A stretch of 64,000 nt of DNA from Aestuariivirga sp. (GCF_020252395.1 NZ_JADCDB010000010.1:62001-126000); one strand, 5' to 3'. Positions 10,501-19,122 are shown, counted from the stretch's first letter. Numbers and translations: made by a program. The notes: generated by a model not told the origin, from the sequence alone.

Positions 10501-10949
10501 CCGGCCGCACCGCCATCACCTGGCTGTGGGAGCGCGCAATCAAGGACCCGCCGCCGAAGCCCGCACTGCGCCGCGTGACGGCCGAGGATGTGCAGCGCCC
10601 CGAGCCCGAAAAGCGCCCGGCGCGCCCCTATCCGCGCCGCCGCATGGAGCCTGACCCCGTGCCAAAGGAAGAGACTGTGCCGGCTAAGGCTGAGGCGGCG
10701 CTCCCGCCCTCCGGCGCTGTGTCCGGGGCAGAGTCCATCGTTGTGGCAGAGACCATTGTCGTCGCTGAGGCGATCGAACTTGCGCCTGCAGCTGAAGCCA
10801 CGGAGGAAGCGGCCGCCGCGGTCGCGGATGAGCCGCCCGCGGCTGAGCCCCAGCCCGCAGCCGCGATTCCCGAGGTTTCGCCCCCGCCCATGCGCCGCCG
10901 GCGCAAGCGGCAGCGCCAGGTGGCGCTGCCCGGTGCGGGCGAAGCTTAG
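7545..10949 (+). CDS. membrane sensor with PAS, degenerate GGDEF and intact EAL domains
   Basis: This 1134-residue predicted c-di-GMP phosphodiesterase begins with a signal/anchor and a periplasmic domain, then about seven membrane helices (residues ~200-415). A PAS domain (~430-540), GGDEF (~550-710), EAL (~725-970) and a Pro/Ala/Glu-rich tail ending in a basic cluster follow. The GGDEF signature reads RLPGDQF, so cyclase activity is unlikely. The EAL domain keeps EALVRW, the Asn, Glu, DDFGTGYSSL, Lys and AEGIE motifs expected of an active phosphodiesterase. A start at 7575 is also possible. It is convergent with yqgE with a 3-base gap. Confidence 0.92.
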   Translation: MRVRRSLGDRMRWGGYRSGGFPSVNLLFVVLLLAAALGLARPSLAVDIIDISRPLPQQDITGFLAGLQTPEREIAIQRPDGGEGAALQMTLTAKAPGPVFNWVAAAFRNTSKDPVSVVLAVPHQGFTGSGFYPPRLVGPRVYGTALAGSGQFGNLPPVPGESAYLLSLPAGGTVSVAFEVTGGVLPVTMWQRAAFDAHKDFISFFRGALLGISVLIALAMFLLYGFRARALFPVAGAFALASIGFMLLEAGHLTVLTAQSGMTGFTLQVLRAVFEGLMAGFLLLLLAMLADLGRLSRIAANLLLIAACLAFAIPIYGIAEPILAVALARLVFALTALGGFFLVVYLWRRGEVKAETAVLSWTAVLLWTMLAVLAALFSDPGSSIAGVVAVGLAALLVMLGFVLAHHAFAQGYLSRHFFREAGRHALALAGARAFVWDWQPEEGELFLSPEIARALTQPANAFEDAAGEAFLELMHPADRSAYLATIAEAEADGRNPIERKFRLRHGDGSYRWFELRARSITGGNGYRAARCIGTITDVTNAKIAEERLLKDAVYDMVTGLPNRALFADRLQRAIDGLEPGAATGLFVLLVDLDRFKIVNDAMGHEAGDALLSIIGRRLKAEADMVDTVARLPGDQFAILYHEAPGGRGVDAFAQALLDTVGRPVKFEDQEYFLTASVGVAQYRPKAQDAERLMKEAAVALYEARRKGTGKVELFNPAMVDDRAELMVLEAELRRAIERNEIEVHYQPIARLADMHLAGFEALVRWRHPAMGLLAPESFLSLAEETGMIRDIGRVVVNEAGRQLGIWQRAYRSAEPAFIAVNISSAQLIEPSLLDDIKQIIGREGLLRGSFKIEVTESLVMEYPERAAQILERFRELGVGLSCDDFGTGYSSLSSLRKLPFDTLKVDRSFISQEAQDQRAVVILQSIIAMGHELGLAIVAEGIENQDQVDRLGELGCDYGQGFFIGKPMSAKQVNDALAGLPYAHTSGRTAITWLWERAIKDPPPKPALRRVTAEDVQRPEPEKRPARPYPRRRMEPDPVPKEETVPAKAEAALPPSGAVSGAESIVVAETIVVAEAIELAPAAEATEEAAAAVADEPPAAEPQPAAAIPEVSPPPMRRRRKRQRQVALPGAGEA

Positions 10950-10952
10950 GCC

Positions 10953-11537
10953 TCAGGCGTGGCCTGAATCGCGCGACAGCATGGCGGGGTCGATCTTCAG
11001 TTTGCGCAGCGCCGCGTGGTAGCGGTCATCGAAGCCGACCTCGAAGATGATATCCGTGTCGGCATGGCAGGTGAGCCAGCCATTGTGCTGGATCTCGTTC
11101 TCGAGCTGGCCCGGCGCCCAGCCGGAATAGCCGAGCGCCAGCACCGCGCGCTGCGGCCCTCCGCCCCTGGCCATGGCGCGCAGGATGTCCACGGTTGCAG
11201 TCAGGGCGATGTTCTCGGTCACCGGCAGGCTCGAGTCGGCGGTGAAATAGTCCGAGGTGTGCAGCACGAAGCCGCGGCCCTGTTCCACCGGCCCGCCGAA
11301 CAGCACGGGCATCTGCATAAGCTCGACGGGCGGCGCCAGCGCATCTTCGCCCGCCAGGTCGAGTTGTGACAGCAGTTCTCCGAAGGACATCATCGGCGTG
11401 ATCTTGTTGATGATGATGCCCATCGCGCCCTGTTCCGAGTGCGCGCACATGTAGATGACGCTCCGCTCGAAGCGCGGATCGCTCATGCCCGGCATGGCGA
11501 TCAGCAATTGCCCGTCGAGATAGGGACCCTTTGTCAT
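10953..11537 (-). CDS. yqgE: YqgE/AlgH family protein
   Basis: This 194-residue UPF0301 protein has the start [18 protein letters not shown], the [19 protein letters not shown] core and the [13 protein letters not shown] motif, all hallmarks of the family. Its molecular role is not established; in pseudomonads it is named AlgH. The start at 11537 was chosen because the family begins there; the open frame upstream to 11768 is low-complexity and overlaps the divergent gene. It is divergent from the DsbD-like gene, so the 160-base gap probably carries both promoters. Confidence 0.93.
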   Translation of the reverse strand: MTKGPYLDGQLLIAMPGMSDPRFERSVIYMCAHSEQGAMGIIINKITPMMSFGELLSQLDLAGEDALAPPVELMQMPVLFGGPVEQGRGFVLHTSDYFTADSSLPVTENIALTATVDILRAMARGGGPQRAVLALGYSGWAPGQLENEIQHNGWLTCHADTDIIFEVGFDDRYHAALRKLKIDPAMLSRDSGHA

Positions 11538-11697
11538 GCTGTTTCCCTTGTGTGGCGCGAAGATTAGCGCAGCGGGCCGCGGAGGGGAACCATTGGCAGG
11601 GTTCCTCAGCATCATGCCGCAGGCGGGGTTCCGGCGCCTCCGGGTCTGACGTGAAGGTGATTGGCGAGGCCCCGGTTTTCTTGCATATAGGGCCATC

Positions 11698-12456
11698 ATG
11701 ACGATCCGCCTTGCCTGTGCCGCAGCCCTCAGTCTCGCCCTCGCGCTTCCCGCCGCGGCGGACAACAAGCCCTGGCGCGTGTCGCTGACCGGCGATCGTT
11801 TCGACGGCGCCTCCTGGCATACCGGCGTGCTGATCGAGCTGGCGCCCGGCTGGAAGACTTATTGGCGCATGCCGGGCGATTCCGGCATTCCGCCGGAGTT
11901 CACTTGGACGCCCTCGCGGGCCGCCAAGGTCGATGTCCAGTTCCCCGCGCCTGCGCGCTACGTCGACAAGGGCGGCGAAACCGTCGGCTACCTGCAGGAC
12001 GTGATCTTCCCTGTCACCGTCACGCCGGAAAGGCCCGGCGCACTTGACCTGAAACTCGGCCTGTTCTTCGCCGTGTGCAAGGACGTCTGCATTCCCGCCC
12101 AGGCCGAGGCTTCGATCTCGCTCGGGCTGGATCAGCGCGATCCTTCGGGCAGCGCGCGCGTCGAAGCTGCGCGGGCGGCTGTGCCCGCCGCCGGTGACGC
12201 CATCACCGGCGCGGCGATCGTCAGCGATGGCGGCAAGCCCGCGCTCAAGCTCACGCTGAAGGAAAGGCCCGATGACATTTTCGTCGAAAGCGCCACCACG
12301 GCCTATTTCCATGCCCCCGTGCTCTCGGCGGATGGCCGCGAGGCGCGGCTCGCAATCGGCAGCCTCGGCGACGCCGCCAAGCTCAAGGGCCAGACCGTCA
12401 CCATCACCTACCTCATTGGCGGCAAGGGCTACGATCAGACCCTGGCGCTTCCCTAA
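11698..12456 (+). CDS. periplasmic DsbD-alpha-like thiol protein
   Basis: This 252-residue secreted protein has a Sec signal peptide (cleavage near residue 21, AAA-DNK). It resembles the N-terminal (alpha) domain of the disulfide reductase DsbD, with a cysteine pair at Cys127 and Cys131 in [12 protein letters not shown]. DsbD itself carries an eight-helix membrane domain and a thioredoxin domain, both absent here, so this is a free-standing domain that would need a partner to receive electrons. It lies 28 bases upstream of the peroxiredoxin gene, suggesting a shared redox role. Confidence 0.8.
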   Translation: MTIRLACAAALSLALALPAAADNKPWRVSLTGDRFDGASWHTGVLIELAPGWKTYWRMPGDSGIPPEFTWTPSRAAKVDVQFPAPARYVDKGGETVGYLQDVIFPVTVTPERPGALDLKLGLFFAVCKDVCIPAQAEASISLGLDQRDPSGSARVEAARAAVPAAGDAITGAAIVSDGGKPALKLTLKERPDDIFVESATTAYFHAPVLSADGREARLAIGSLGDAAKLKGQTVTITYLIGGKGYDQTLALP

Positions 12457-12484
12457 ACCCACTCAAGCCAAGAGGACGACAGCC

Positions 12485-12973
12485 ATGACCATCAAGCCAG
12501 GCGACAAGCTGCCCAACGTTGAATTCACCGTCACCACCGCCGAGGGTCCGCAAAAGATGCCAGCCGACGTGATATTCGGCGGCCGCAAGGTGGTGCTGTT
12601 CGGGCTTCCCGGCGCCTTCACGCCCACCTGCAGCATGAACCACCTGCCGGGCTTTCTGGTGGCCTATGACGACATCAAGGCGCAAGGCGTCGACACCATC
12701 GCCTGCACCGCGGTCAACGACATCTTCGTGATGAAGGCCTGGGGCAAGTCGACCGAGTCCGAGGGCAAGATCCTGATGCTGGCGGACGGCAACGCGGAAT
12801 TCGCCAGGGCCACGGGCCTCGAGCTCGACCTTGCGGTGGCCGGCATGGGTCTCCGCTCCAGGCGCTATTCGATGATCGTCGAGAATGGCGTGGTGAAGAC
12901 GCTCAATATCGAGACCGAGAAGGGCGTCAACGTCTCGGGTGCCGAAACCATCATGCAGCAGCTGAAGGGCTGA
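12485..12973 (+). CDS. peroxiredoxin, Prx5 type
   Basis: This 162-residue thiol peroxidase reduces hydrogen peroxide and alkyl hydroperoxides. The peroxidatic cysteine is Cys49 in PGAFTPTCS, with Thr46 and the conserved Arg in GLRSRRYSM completing the active site; DIFVMKAWGK is typical of the Prx5 (AhpE/TSA type II) subfamily, which usually takes electrons from glutaredoxin or glutathione. The start at 12485 follows AGAGGACGACAGCC, a good ribosome site. It is convergent with the DUF1989 gene with no gap. Confidence 0.95.
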   Translation: MTIKPGDKLPNVEFTVTTAEGPQKMPADVIFGGRKVVLFGLPGAFTPTCSMNHLPGFLVAYDDIKAQGVDTIACTAVNDIFVMKAWGKSTESEGKILMLADGNAEFARATGLELDLAVAGMGLRSRRYSMIVENGVVKTLNIETEKGVNVSGAETIMQQLKG

Positions 12974-13567
12974 TCAGCCGAGGACCACCACATCGATGGC
13001 CGTCGGATTGAAGTTGTTGCAGGGGTTCAACACCTGCGGGCAGTTCGAGATGACGGCCAGCACATCCATCTCGGCCCTGATGTCGACGTGGTCGCCCGGC
13101 TTTGATGAGCCGAGCGCGATTGCGGCATCGCCGGCGGCGCCCACCGGCACGGTCATGAACCAGTTGACGTTAGGCACGATGTCGCGCCAGCCCAGCCCAT
13201 GGGGCTTCAGCGCCGCGAGGAAGTTCTCGCGGCAACCCGTGTTGGGAACGCCATAAAGCATGCGGTTCGAGGGCTCGGAGCAGCAGCCGCCGATGGTGTC
13301 ATGCCCGCCGAAGGTGTCGGCGGCGATCGTGAACAGCGGATTTGCGCGGTCGGAATAGAGAACGTCGCCCGTCGACAGCAGGATGTGCCCCGCCTTCTTG
13401 ATGGTGTTGGGCTCGTGGTAGCGCTCGTCGAAGTCATGCGCGTTGTAACACAGGAAGTCGACGGCCTGCTGGCCATGGGTGTCTATGATGCGCAGCGTCT
13501 CGCCGCGCCTGATGATGCGGCTCCACGGCGCGCGGGCAGGAATGGTTTCGCGGTAGCTCTCGCGCAT
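12974..13567 (-). CDS. DUF1989 (urea carboxylase-associated family) protein
   Basis: This 197-residue protein of the DUF1989 / urea-carboxylase-associated family contains GHILLSTGDVLYSD, HDTIGGCCSEPSN and GRENFL-like segments with conserved cysteines and histidines. Family members occur with urea amidolyase, ectoine or amino-acid degradation genes, but their reaction is not settled. Its ATG overlaps the stop of the upstream racemase-like gene by one base, so the two form a coupled pair on the minus strand. The start at 13567 is preferred over 13600, which would lie inside the neighbour. Confidence 0.86.
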   Translation of the reverse strand: MRESYRETIPARAPWSRIIRRGETLRIIDTHGQQAVDFLCYNAHDFDERYHEPNTIKKAGHILLSTGDVLYSDRANPLFTIAADTFGGHDTIGGCCSEPSNRMLYGVPNTGCRENFLAALKPHGLGWRDIVPNVNWFMTVPVGAAGDAAIALGSSKPGDHVDIRAEMDVLAVISNCPQVLNPCNNFNPTAIDVVVLG

Positions 13568-14385
13568 CAGGCGATCTGCGCCTCGAACAGGCGGCCCCAT
13601 TGCGGCATCGCGTCGTCGACACCCGCAAGCCGAAGTGCATGCCAGGCCATGGCATGGTTGGAGGAGGTGATGGGAACGCCCGTCTCGGCCTCGATGCCGC
13701 GCGCGGCCTCCGCCAGCCTCACCGAGGTGCAGGACACGAACACCGCATCGGCTGGCGCATGCGACAGGATGGTCTCCACCCCGCGCCTGATCGAAGCCGG
13801 CGTGATGCGCGCCACGATGGCGTCATCCTGCTCGTTGAAGGAGCCGAAGACCGGCACCTCGAAGCCGCGCGCACCGATATACTCCGCGACGATGCGGTTG
13901 ACGTCGGCGCGATAGGGGGTGAGCACGCCGATACGCTTTGCTTTCAGCGCGCGGAAGGCGGCAAAGGCGGCTGTGATAGGGGTGGTGCATTTGGCGCCGG
14001 GTCGCACCTCGCGGATGCGCGCGAAGACCTTTTCCTCGCCGATCGCCATCGAGGCCGAGGTGCAGCCATAGGCGACGACGTCAAGCGGGCTTCCCGGCAG
14101 GATCACGCCGGTTGCGGCGGCGATCCGCGGTTCCATGGCGCGCAGCGTTTCGGGCGTGATCTGGGCATCGTTGAGGATGCGGCTCTCGTAGAGAGCGACA
14201 CCCTGAAGGCCTGCCATGATGGCGCGCCATTCATGTTCGATGGTGAAATCGGTGGCGAGAACCATGAGGCCGATGCGCGCCCGGCTGGCGATCCCTTCGT
14301 CGGTGTCGAAGGGCAAGTGCTCGATCAGTGTCATGCCGCCGGCGGTGGCTTTGCCGGGCGTCGGGGATGGTAAGCGGTCGTTCAT
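13567..14385 (-). CDS. Asp/Glu racemase superfamily enzyme (EutA / maleate isomerase-like)
   Basis: This 272-residue enzyme belongs to the aspartate/glutamate racemase superfamily. It has the two expected active-site cysteines: Cys108 in VAYGCTSASM and Cys219 in FVSCTSVRL. Related proteins are maleate cis-trans isomerase, arylmalonate decarboxylase and the ectoine-utilisation protein EutA; I cannot decide the substrate. Coupling to a DUF1989 gene favours a role in amino-acid or ureide degradation. It is divergent from lnt, with a 66-base gap that must hold both promoters. Confidence 0.85.
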   Translation of the reverse strand: MNDRLPSPTPGKATAGGMTLIEHLPFDTDEGIASRARIGLMVLATDFTIEHEWRAIMAGLQGVALYESRILNDAQITPETLRAMEPRIAAATGVILPGSPLDVVAYGCTSASMAIGEEKVFARIREVRPGAKCTTPITAAFAAFRALKAKRIGVLTPYRADVNRIVAEYIGARGFEVPVFGSFNEQDDAIVARITPASIRRGVETILSHAPADAVFVSCTSVRLAEAARGIEAETGVPITSSNHAMAWHALRLAGVDDAMPQWGRLFEAQIA

Positions 14386-14451
14386 GCGCGGTCTCCCGAA
14401 ACGCCATGAATTCTATCAGAGAAACGGGCCCCCTCCTATAGTTCCAGCAGC

Positions 14452-16029
14452 ATGATTCGATTGTTCCAACGCTTGGGCTCCCTCCCCGCGCCGCTTCGCG
14501 GCGTGCTCGCCGTGGGGGCGGGCGCGCTCATCGCTGCCGGCCTGCCGCCAGTCGATGGCTGGCCGCTGGCCTTCCTCGGCTTCCCGCTCTTCCTCGTTCT
14601 GCTCGACACCGCCAAATCCAAGAGCTGGCGCAGCGGCTTCGGCCTCGGCTGGGCCTTCGGACTCGGCTATTTCGCCGTGGCTTTCCACTGGATCGGCTAT
14701 GCCTTCTTCGTCGAGGCCGGCACCTATTTGTGGATGATGCCGTTCATGCTCGGCATCCTGTCCGGCGGCATGGCGATCTACTGGGGCCTCGCCGGGCTCC
14801 TTGCGAAGCGCTTCGGCGGCAGCGGGCTGCAGCTGACGCTCGCCTTCTCCGCGCTGCTGGCGGTGGCGGAATGGCTGCGCGGCCATCTCCTCACCGGCTT
14901 TCCCTGGGCGGCCCCGGGGCTTCTCGTCGTTGGCATGGGCGGTGTCGCTCAGGCGGCCTCGGTCATCGGCATGACAGGGCTCACGCTGCTCGTCGTGCTG
15001 TGGGCGTCGCTGCCCTATGTCTTCCTTTCGGGCGAGCGGAGGCGGCTGATGTTGGCGGGCGGGGCGATCCTCCTGCTGTTGCCCGCGCTGTGGGGCTGGG
15101 GCGACTGGCGTCTCGCGGGCGCCAGCGGCGCCTTGGTGCCGGGCGTCGTCATCCGCATCGTCCAGCCAAACCTGCCGCAGGAAGAGAAATGGCGCGAGGA
15201 CAATGCCCGCCAGATCTTCGACGATCTCTTGCAGCTGTCGATGCTGCCCACGGCGGAACGGCCGGACGGCATCGGCGGCGTCACCCACGTGATCTGGCCC
15301 GAATCGGCGGTGCCCTTCCTGATCGACGAGAGTCCGGTTGCGAAATCGGAGCTGAAGCCGCTGCTCGGCGGACGCACCGCGCTCATCACCGGCGCGGTCC
15401 GGGCCGGCCGCATGGGCGAGGGCGTGGAGCCGGATGCGCACAACAGCATAATTGTATTTGACGGAACGGCGGAGGTTGCAGCGCGCTATGACAAGTGGCG
15501 GCTGGTGCCGGGCGGCGAGTTTCTGCCTCTTGCGTGGGCGCTGGAGCCCCTGGGCTTCCGCCAGGTGGTGCAGACGCCAGGCAGCTTCGTTCCCGGCCCC
15601 GGTCCGCGCACCGTCATCTTGCCTGGGGGCCTCAAGGCCAGCCTCACCATCTGCTATGAGGCGATTTTCCCGGACCGGCTGGTGGACGATGCCGACCGGC
15701 CCCAGGCTATCGTCAATGTCACCAATGACGGTTGGTTCGGGCGCTCCACCGGTCCCTGGCAGCACCTGGCTCAGGCGCGGCTGCGCACGATCGAGCAGGG
15801 GCTGCCCATGATCCGGGCCGCGAATACCGGCATCTCCGCCGTCATCGACCCTTATGGCCGAACGCTGCGGATGTTGCCGCTGATGGAGAAGGGGGTGGTT
15901 GATTCTCCGCTACCGGTGGCGATTTCCGCCACAGCCTATGCGCGGATGGGCGACTTTTGGTTGCTCATTTTGACTGTATGTATAATCAGTTGCGCATTTC
16001 TTGCGAGATTCTGGGCCTTGGAGAGATAA
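14452..16029 (+). CDS. lnt: apolipoprotein N-acyltransferase
   Basis: This 525-residue inner-membrane enzyme adds the third acyl chain to the N-terminal cysteine of lipoproteins. An N-terminal six-helix region (about residues 1-220) precedes a periplasmic nitrilase-like domain whose catalytic triad is visible as Glu284 (IWPES), Lys348 (YDKWRLVPGGE) and Cys401 (TICYEAIFP). The C-terminal TM helix (about 501-519) is also typical. Lnt-XRE-metK is a conserved Hyphomicrobiales order. No missing residue is seen. Confidence 0.97.
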   Translation: MIRLFQRLGSLPAPLRGVLAVGAGALIAAGLPPVDGWPLAFLGFPLFLVLLDTAKSKSWRSGFGLGWAFGLGYFAVAFHWIGYAFFVEAGTYLWMMPFMLGILSGGMAIYWGLAGLLAKRFGGSGLQLTLAFSALLAVAEWLRGHLLTGFPWAAPGLLVVGMGGVAQAASVIGMTGLTLLVVLWASLPYVFLSGERRRLMLAGGAILLLLPALWGWGDWRLAGASGALVPGVVIRIVQPNLPQEEKWREDNARQIFDDLLQLSMLPTAERPDGIGGVTHVIWPESAVPFLIDESPVAKSELKPLLGGRTALITGAVRAGRMGEGVEPDAHNSIIVFDGTAEVAARYDKWRLVPGGEFLPLAWALEPLGFRQVVQTPGSFVPGPGPRTVILPGGLKASLTICYEAIFPDRLVDDADRPQAIVNVTNDGWFGRSTGPWQHLAQARLRTIEQGLPMIRAANTGISAVIDPYGRTLRMLPLMEKGVVDSPLPVAISATAYARMGDFWLLILTVCIISCAFLARFWALER

Positions 16030-16207
16030 GAATGTTCAGCAGACTCTTTTTCGGCGACGCGGCCCGGTTTTGGGGTAAAAGCAATTGCGCGCTAAGGTTA
16101 TGTAGACTAGAACGTATCAAGCTTGAGAATATGCGGGCAAAGTAATGAATGACAGCTTTGTGGCAGTACCAGGCATCAGACCGGCGGGCATGAGGTCTGA
16201 GGATAAA

Positions 16208-16609
16208 ATGACACGACGCGATCCAAACTTCGTAGACGTCCATGTTGGCAGCCGCATCCGTATGCGCCGCCAGCTCATCGGGATGAGTCAGGAGAAGCTG
16301 GGCGAGTTGCTCGGCATTACCTTCCAGCAGGTCCAGAAATACGAGAAGGGCGCAAACCGCATCAGCGCGAGCCGCCTGTACTTCACCGCCAAGATTCTTG
16401 GCGTTCCTGTTCAGTTCTTCTTCGAGGAACTGCCGGGCGTGGAGGAGCGCAGCGGCATGGGCGAGGCCCGCGAGGAGGACGCCGTGCTCTCCGCCCTGAT
16501 GAACGTCGAGGGCGTGACGCTGGCCAAGGCCTTCCGTGACGCCGACAGCGTCAACAAGCGGAAGCTGATCTCCACAATCGCCCGCGTGATCGCCGAAACC
16601 AAGGAGTGA
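16208..16609 (+). CDS. XRE/Cro-type helix-turn-helix regulator
   Basis: This DNA-binding protein of 133 residues has an HTH_3 domain (about residues 12-66; MSQEKLGELLGITFQQVQKYEKG) and a short helical C-terminus. ATG 16208 is preferred because GAGG lies five bases upstream and homologues begin near MTRRDPNFVDVHVGSRIR; an earlier in-frame ATG at 16145 would give 154 residues. Small XRE regulators of this kind sit between lnt and metK in many Hyphomicrobiales. Its target is unknown; autoregulation or control of metK is possible. The ~115 bases upstream are noticeably richer in A+T than the genes. Confidence 0.92.
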   Translation: MTRRDPNFVDVHVGSRIRMRRQLIGMSQEKLGELLGITFQQVQKYEKGANRISASRLYFTAKILGVPVQFFFEELPGVEERSGMGEAREEDAVLSALMNVEGVTLAKAFRDADSVNKRKLISTIARVIAETKE

Positions 16610-16647
16610 TATTGCGGGTCTCCCCTTAGCCAGGGCCGCCTTGACCG

Positions 16648-16660
16648 GCGTTCATAACGC
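16648..16660. promoter_or_regulatory. short palindrome between XRE gene and metK
   Basis: GCGTT-CAT-AACGC is a perfect 5+3+5 inverted repeat 46 bases upstream of the metK ATG and 38 bases after the XRE stop. It could be an operator for the neighbouring XRE protein, but a 5-bp palindrome is weak evidence. Confidence 0.25.
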
Positions 16661-16705
16661 TGCCAAAAAGCGCGCGGCTTGAGGCGAAGGGGGCCGAAGA
16701 ATCAC

Positions 16706-17902
16706 ATGTCACGCAAGAATTACGTGTTCACCAGCGAGTCGGTCTCCGAGGGCCACCCGGACAAGGTGTGCGACCGGATTTCCGACGAGATCGTCGACCT
16801 GTTCTACCGCGAGTCGCTCGAGCAGGGTTTCGATCCTTGGGCGGTGCGCGTGGCCTGCGAAACCCTGGCGACGACGAATTACGTGGTGATCGCGGGCGAG
16901 ACCCGCGGTCCCGCCACCGTAACCAAGGCCAAGATCGAAGCTGCTGCCCGCAATGCCATCAAGCATATCGGCTACGAGCAGGAAGGCTTCCACCACAAGG
17001 ACGCCAAGATCGTCATCCTGCTGCACAGCCAGTCGGCCGACATTGCCCAGGGTGTGGATGCCGCGGGCGAGAAGAAGGAAGAGGGTGCGGGCGATCAGGG
17101 CATCATGTTCGGCTATGCCTGCGACGAGACGCCGGACCTCATGCCGGCGCCGGTTTATTATTCGCAGAAGATTCTGAAGCTGCTCGCAGACGCGCGCCAT
17201 TCCGGCAAGGAGAAGTACCTCGGGCCAGACGCCAAGAGCCAGGTCTCCGTGATCTACAAGAACGGCAAGCCCGTCTGCGCCTCGCAGATCGTCGTGTCCC
17301 ACCAGCACACCAAGGAGGACCTGACTTCGGCTGAAGTGCTGAAGATCGTGAAGCCCTATGTGCAGAAGGCCCTGCCCAAGGGCTGGATCACCAAAGACAC
17401 TGTCTGGCACGTGAACCCCACGGGCAAGTTCTTCATCGGCGGCCCCGATGGCGATGCCGGCCTTACCGGCCGTAAGATTATCGTTGATACCTATGGCGGT
17501 GCGGCCCCCCATGGCGGCGGCGCCTTCTCCGGCAAAGATCCGACCAAGGTCGACCGTTCGGCGGCCTATGCCGCGCGCTACCTCGCCAAGAACGTTGTGG
17601 CAGCGGGCCTCGCAAGGCGCTGCACCATCCAGCTCTCCTACGCCATCGGCGTCGCCCAGCCGCTGTCGATCTACGTCGACACGCACGGCACCGGCAAGGC
17701 GCCGGAAGCGAAGATCGAGAAGGCGCTCACCAAGGTCATGGACCTGAGCCCGCGCGGCATCCGCACGCATCTGAACCTCAACCGGCCGATCTATGCGCGC
17801 ACATCGGCCTATGGCCATTTCGGCCGCGCGCCGGAAAAGGACGGCGGCTTCTCCTGGGAGAAGACCGACCTCGCGAAGGCGCTCAAAGCCGCGGTGAAGT
17901 GA
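16706..17902 (+). CDS. metK: S-adenosylmethionine synthetase
   Basis: MetK makes S-adenosylmethionine from methionine and ATP. The 398-residue protein has the ATP-site motif [10 protein letters not shown], the [13 protein letters not shown] hexapeptide region and the phosphate loop [23 protein letters not shown] 16706 ([13 protein letters not shown]) matches the usual N-terminus; an in-frame start at 16679 would add nine unsupported residues. The stop overlaps the trmB GTG start. I looked for SAM-II and SAM/SAH riboswitch consensus in the 96-base leader and did not see either. Confidence 0.98.
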   Translation: MSRKNYVFTSESVSEGHPDKVCDRISDEIVDLFYRESLEQGFDPWAVRVACETLATTNYVVIAGETRGPATVTKAKIEAAARNAIKHIGYEQEGFHHKDAKIVILLHSQSADIAQGVDAAGEKKEEGAGDQGIMFGYACDETPDLMPAPVYYSQKILKLLADARHSGKEKYLGPDAKSQVSVIYKNGKPVCASQIVVSHQHTKEDLTSAEVLKIVKPYVQKALPKGWITKDTVWHVNPTGKFFIGGPDGDAGLTGRKIIVDTYGGAAPHGGGAFSGKDPTKVDRSAAYAARYLAKNVVAAGLARRCTIQLSYAIGVAQPLSIYVDTHGTGKAPEAKIEKALTKVMDLSPRGIRTHLNLNRPIYARTSAYGHFGRAPEKDGGFSWEKTDLAKALKAAVK

Positions 17903-18558
17903 CCGAAACCGCCAATAAGCGTTTCCAGTTTTACGGGCGGCGCAAGGGAAAGACCTTGCGCCGTCATCATTCCGCGCTGATGGACCAGCTGCTGCCGCGC
18001 CTGCGCGTGGGGCTCGACGATCCCGTGTCCGGCATGGGCGAACGCCGCTGGCTGGAGATCGGCTTCGGCGGCGGCGAGCACCTGGCGCACCAGGCCGAAT
18101 TGCATCCCGACATCTCGTTCATCGGCGCCGAGCCCTTCGTCAACGGTGTTGCCAAGATGCTGGCGCTGGTGGAGGAGAAAAACCTTGCCAATGTACGGAT
18201 TCACGGCGCCGACGCGCGGCCGCTGCTGGAAGCGCTGCCCGCAGCAAGTTTCGAGCGCATATTCCTCCTCTATCCCGACCCCTGGCCGAAGGCCCGCCAC
18301 AACAAGCGCCGCTTCGTAAGCCCGGAAAATCTCGCGCAGTTCCACCGCGTGCTGAGGCCTGGGGGACTGTTCCTCTTTGCCAGCGACATCGACGACTATG
18401 TGTCTTGGACGCGCGGCGCCGTGGCCGCCCATGGCGGCTTCGTGGAGGAGGGCAACCCTTCGGCACCCTACGAGAACTGGATCGAGACCCGCTACGAGGC
18501 CAAGGCCCGGCGCGAGGGCCGGGGGTCGGAGTATCTGAGGTTCCGCCGCAGCCCCTGA
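17899..18558 (+). CDS. trmB: tRNA (guanine-N7-)-methyltransferase
   Basis: TrmB uses SAM to methylate G46 of tRNAs. The 219-residue protein has the SAM motif [14 protein letters not shown], and [15 protein letters not shown], the catalytic/substrate motif of TrmB. The start is GTG 17899, overlapping the metK stop by three bases, so a SAM producer and a SAM consumer are translationally coupled. The frame before it is closed by metK. A long non-coding stretch follows. Confidence 0.96.
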   Translation: MTETANKRFQFYGRRKGKTLRRHHSALMDQLLPRLRVGLDDPVSGMGERRWLEIGFGGGEHLAHQAELHPDISFIGAEPFVNGVAKMLALVEEKNLANVRIHGADARPLLEALPAASFERIFLLYPDPWPKARHNKRRFVSPENLAQFHRVLRPGGLFLFASDIDDYVSWTRGAVAAHGGFVEEGNPSAPYENWIETRYEAKARREGRGSEYLRFRRSP

Positions 18559-18611
18559 CGGCGGCGAAGATTGTGCGAATACATTTCTTTCAATTCCGCA
18601 TCCCCCAAACG

Positions 18612-18661
18612 CCGTCACCCTCACAAAACTCCGTCACCCCCACGAAAGCTGGGGCCCAGCT
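18612..18661. repeat. REP-like dispersed palindromic repeat
   Basis: CCGTCACCC occurs twice 19 bases apart (18612-18620, 18631-18639), followed by CACGAAAG and the 15-base palindrome AGCTGGG-G-CCCAGCT at 18647-18661. This resembles the GTCA-CCCC-CGAAAG-GGGG intergenic repeat common in proteobacterial genomes. Copy number cannot be judged within this window. Confidence 0.5.
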
Positions 18662-19122
18662 TCATTTCCAATCCCAGCGGCACCTGCGGATAAATTCCTC
18701 CTGACTTTAATCCTAAACTGTAATGCATATCCAGCACTCGTCCCCATCGGGATCCTGCTCGCAACGGTGAGCTCGGGCGGGGTGGATGGCAGGCCTGCGG
18801 GTGTGGCTCAACGTAATCCACACTCCCGGGGGCCGAGGGGGGAGGGCCTGGGGCATTACGAATCCCGCGCCCACAGGGCAAGCCGGGGCAGTCCAGGTGA
18901 CTGTTGCGCAAGCTCTCCTTCGAAGGCTTCACCCTGTCAGATGCGGGCGCTGCTCAGCGCTCTACCGCCAGCGCAAGCTGGCTCTCCGCGCCGGGCAGCG
19001 CCCGCGCCTCCTTTTTTGCCCCTGGGGGACCAATGCCACCCCCGCAAAGCATGGCGCATGGCCAAAACCACCACCCCTTGCGAAATGGGGCCGGAAAGCG
19101 TATGAACAATGCAACTTAGGTT

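Noticed and set aside
16610-16705. SAM-II or SAM/SAH riboswitch before metK
   Set aside because: I compared the leader with the conserved cores I remember and found neither the pseudoknot core of SAM-II nor the compact SAM/SAH pattern.
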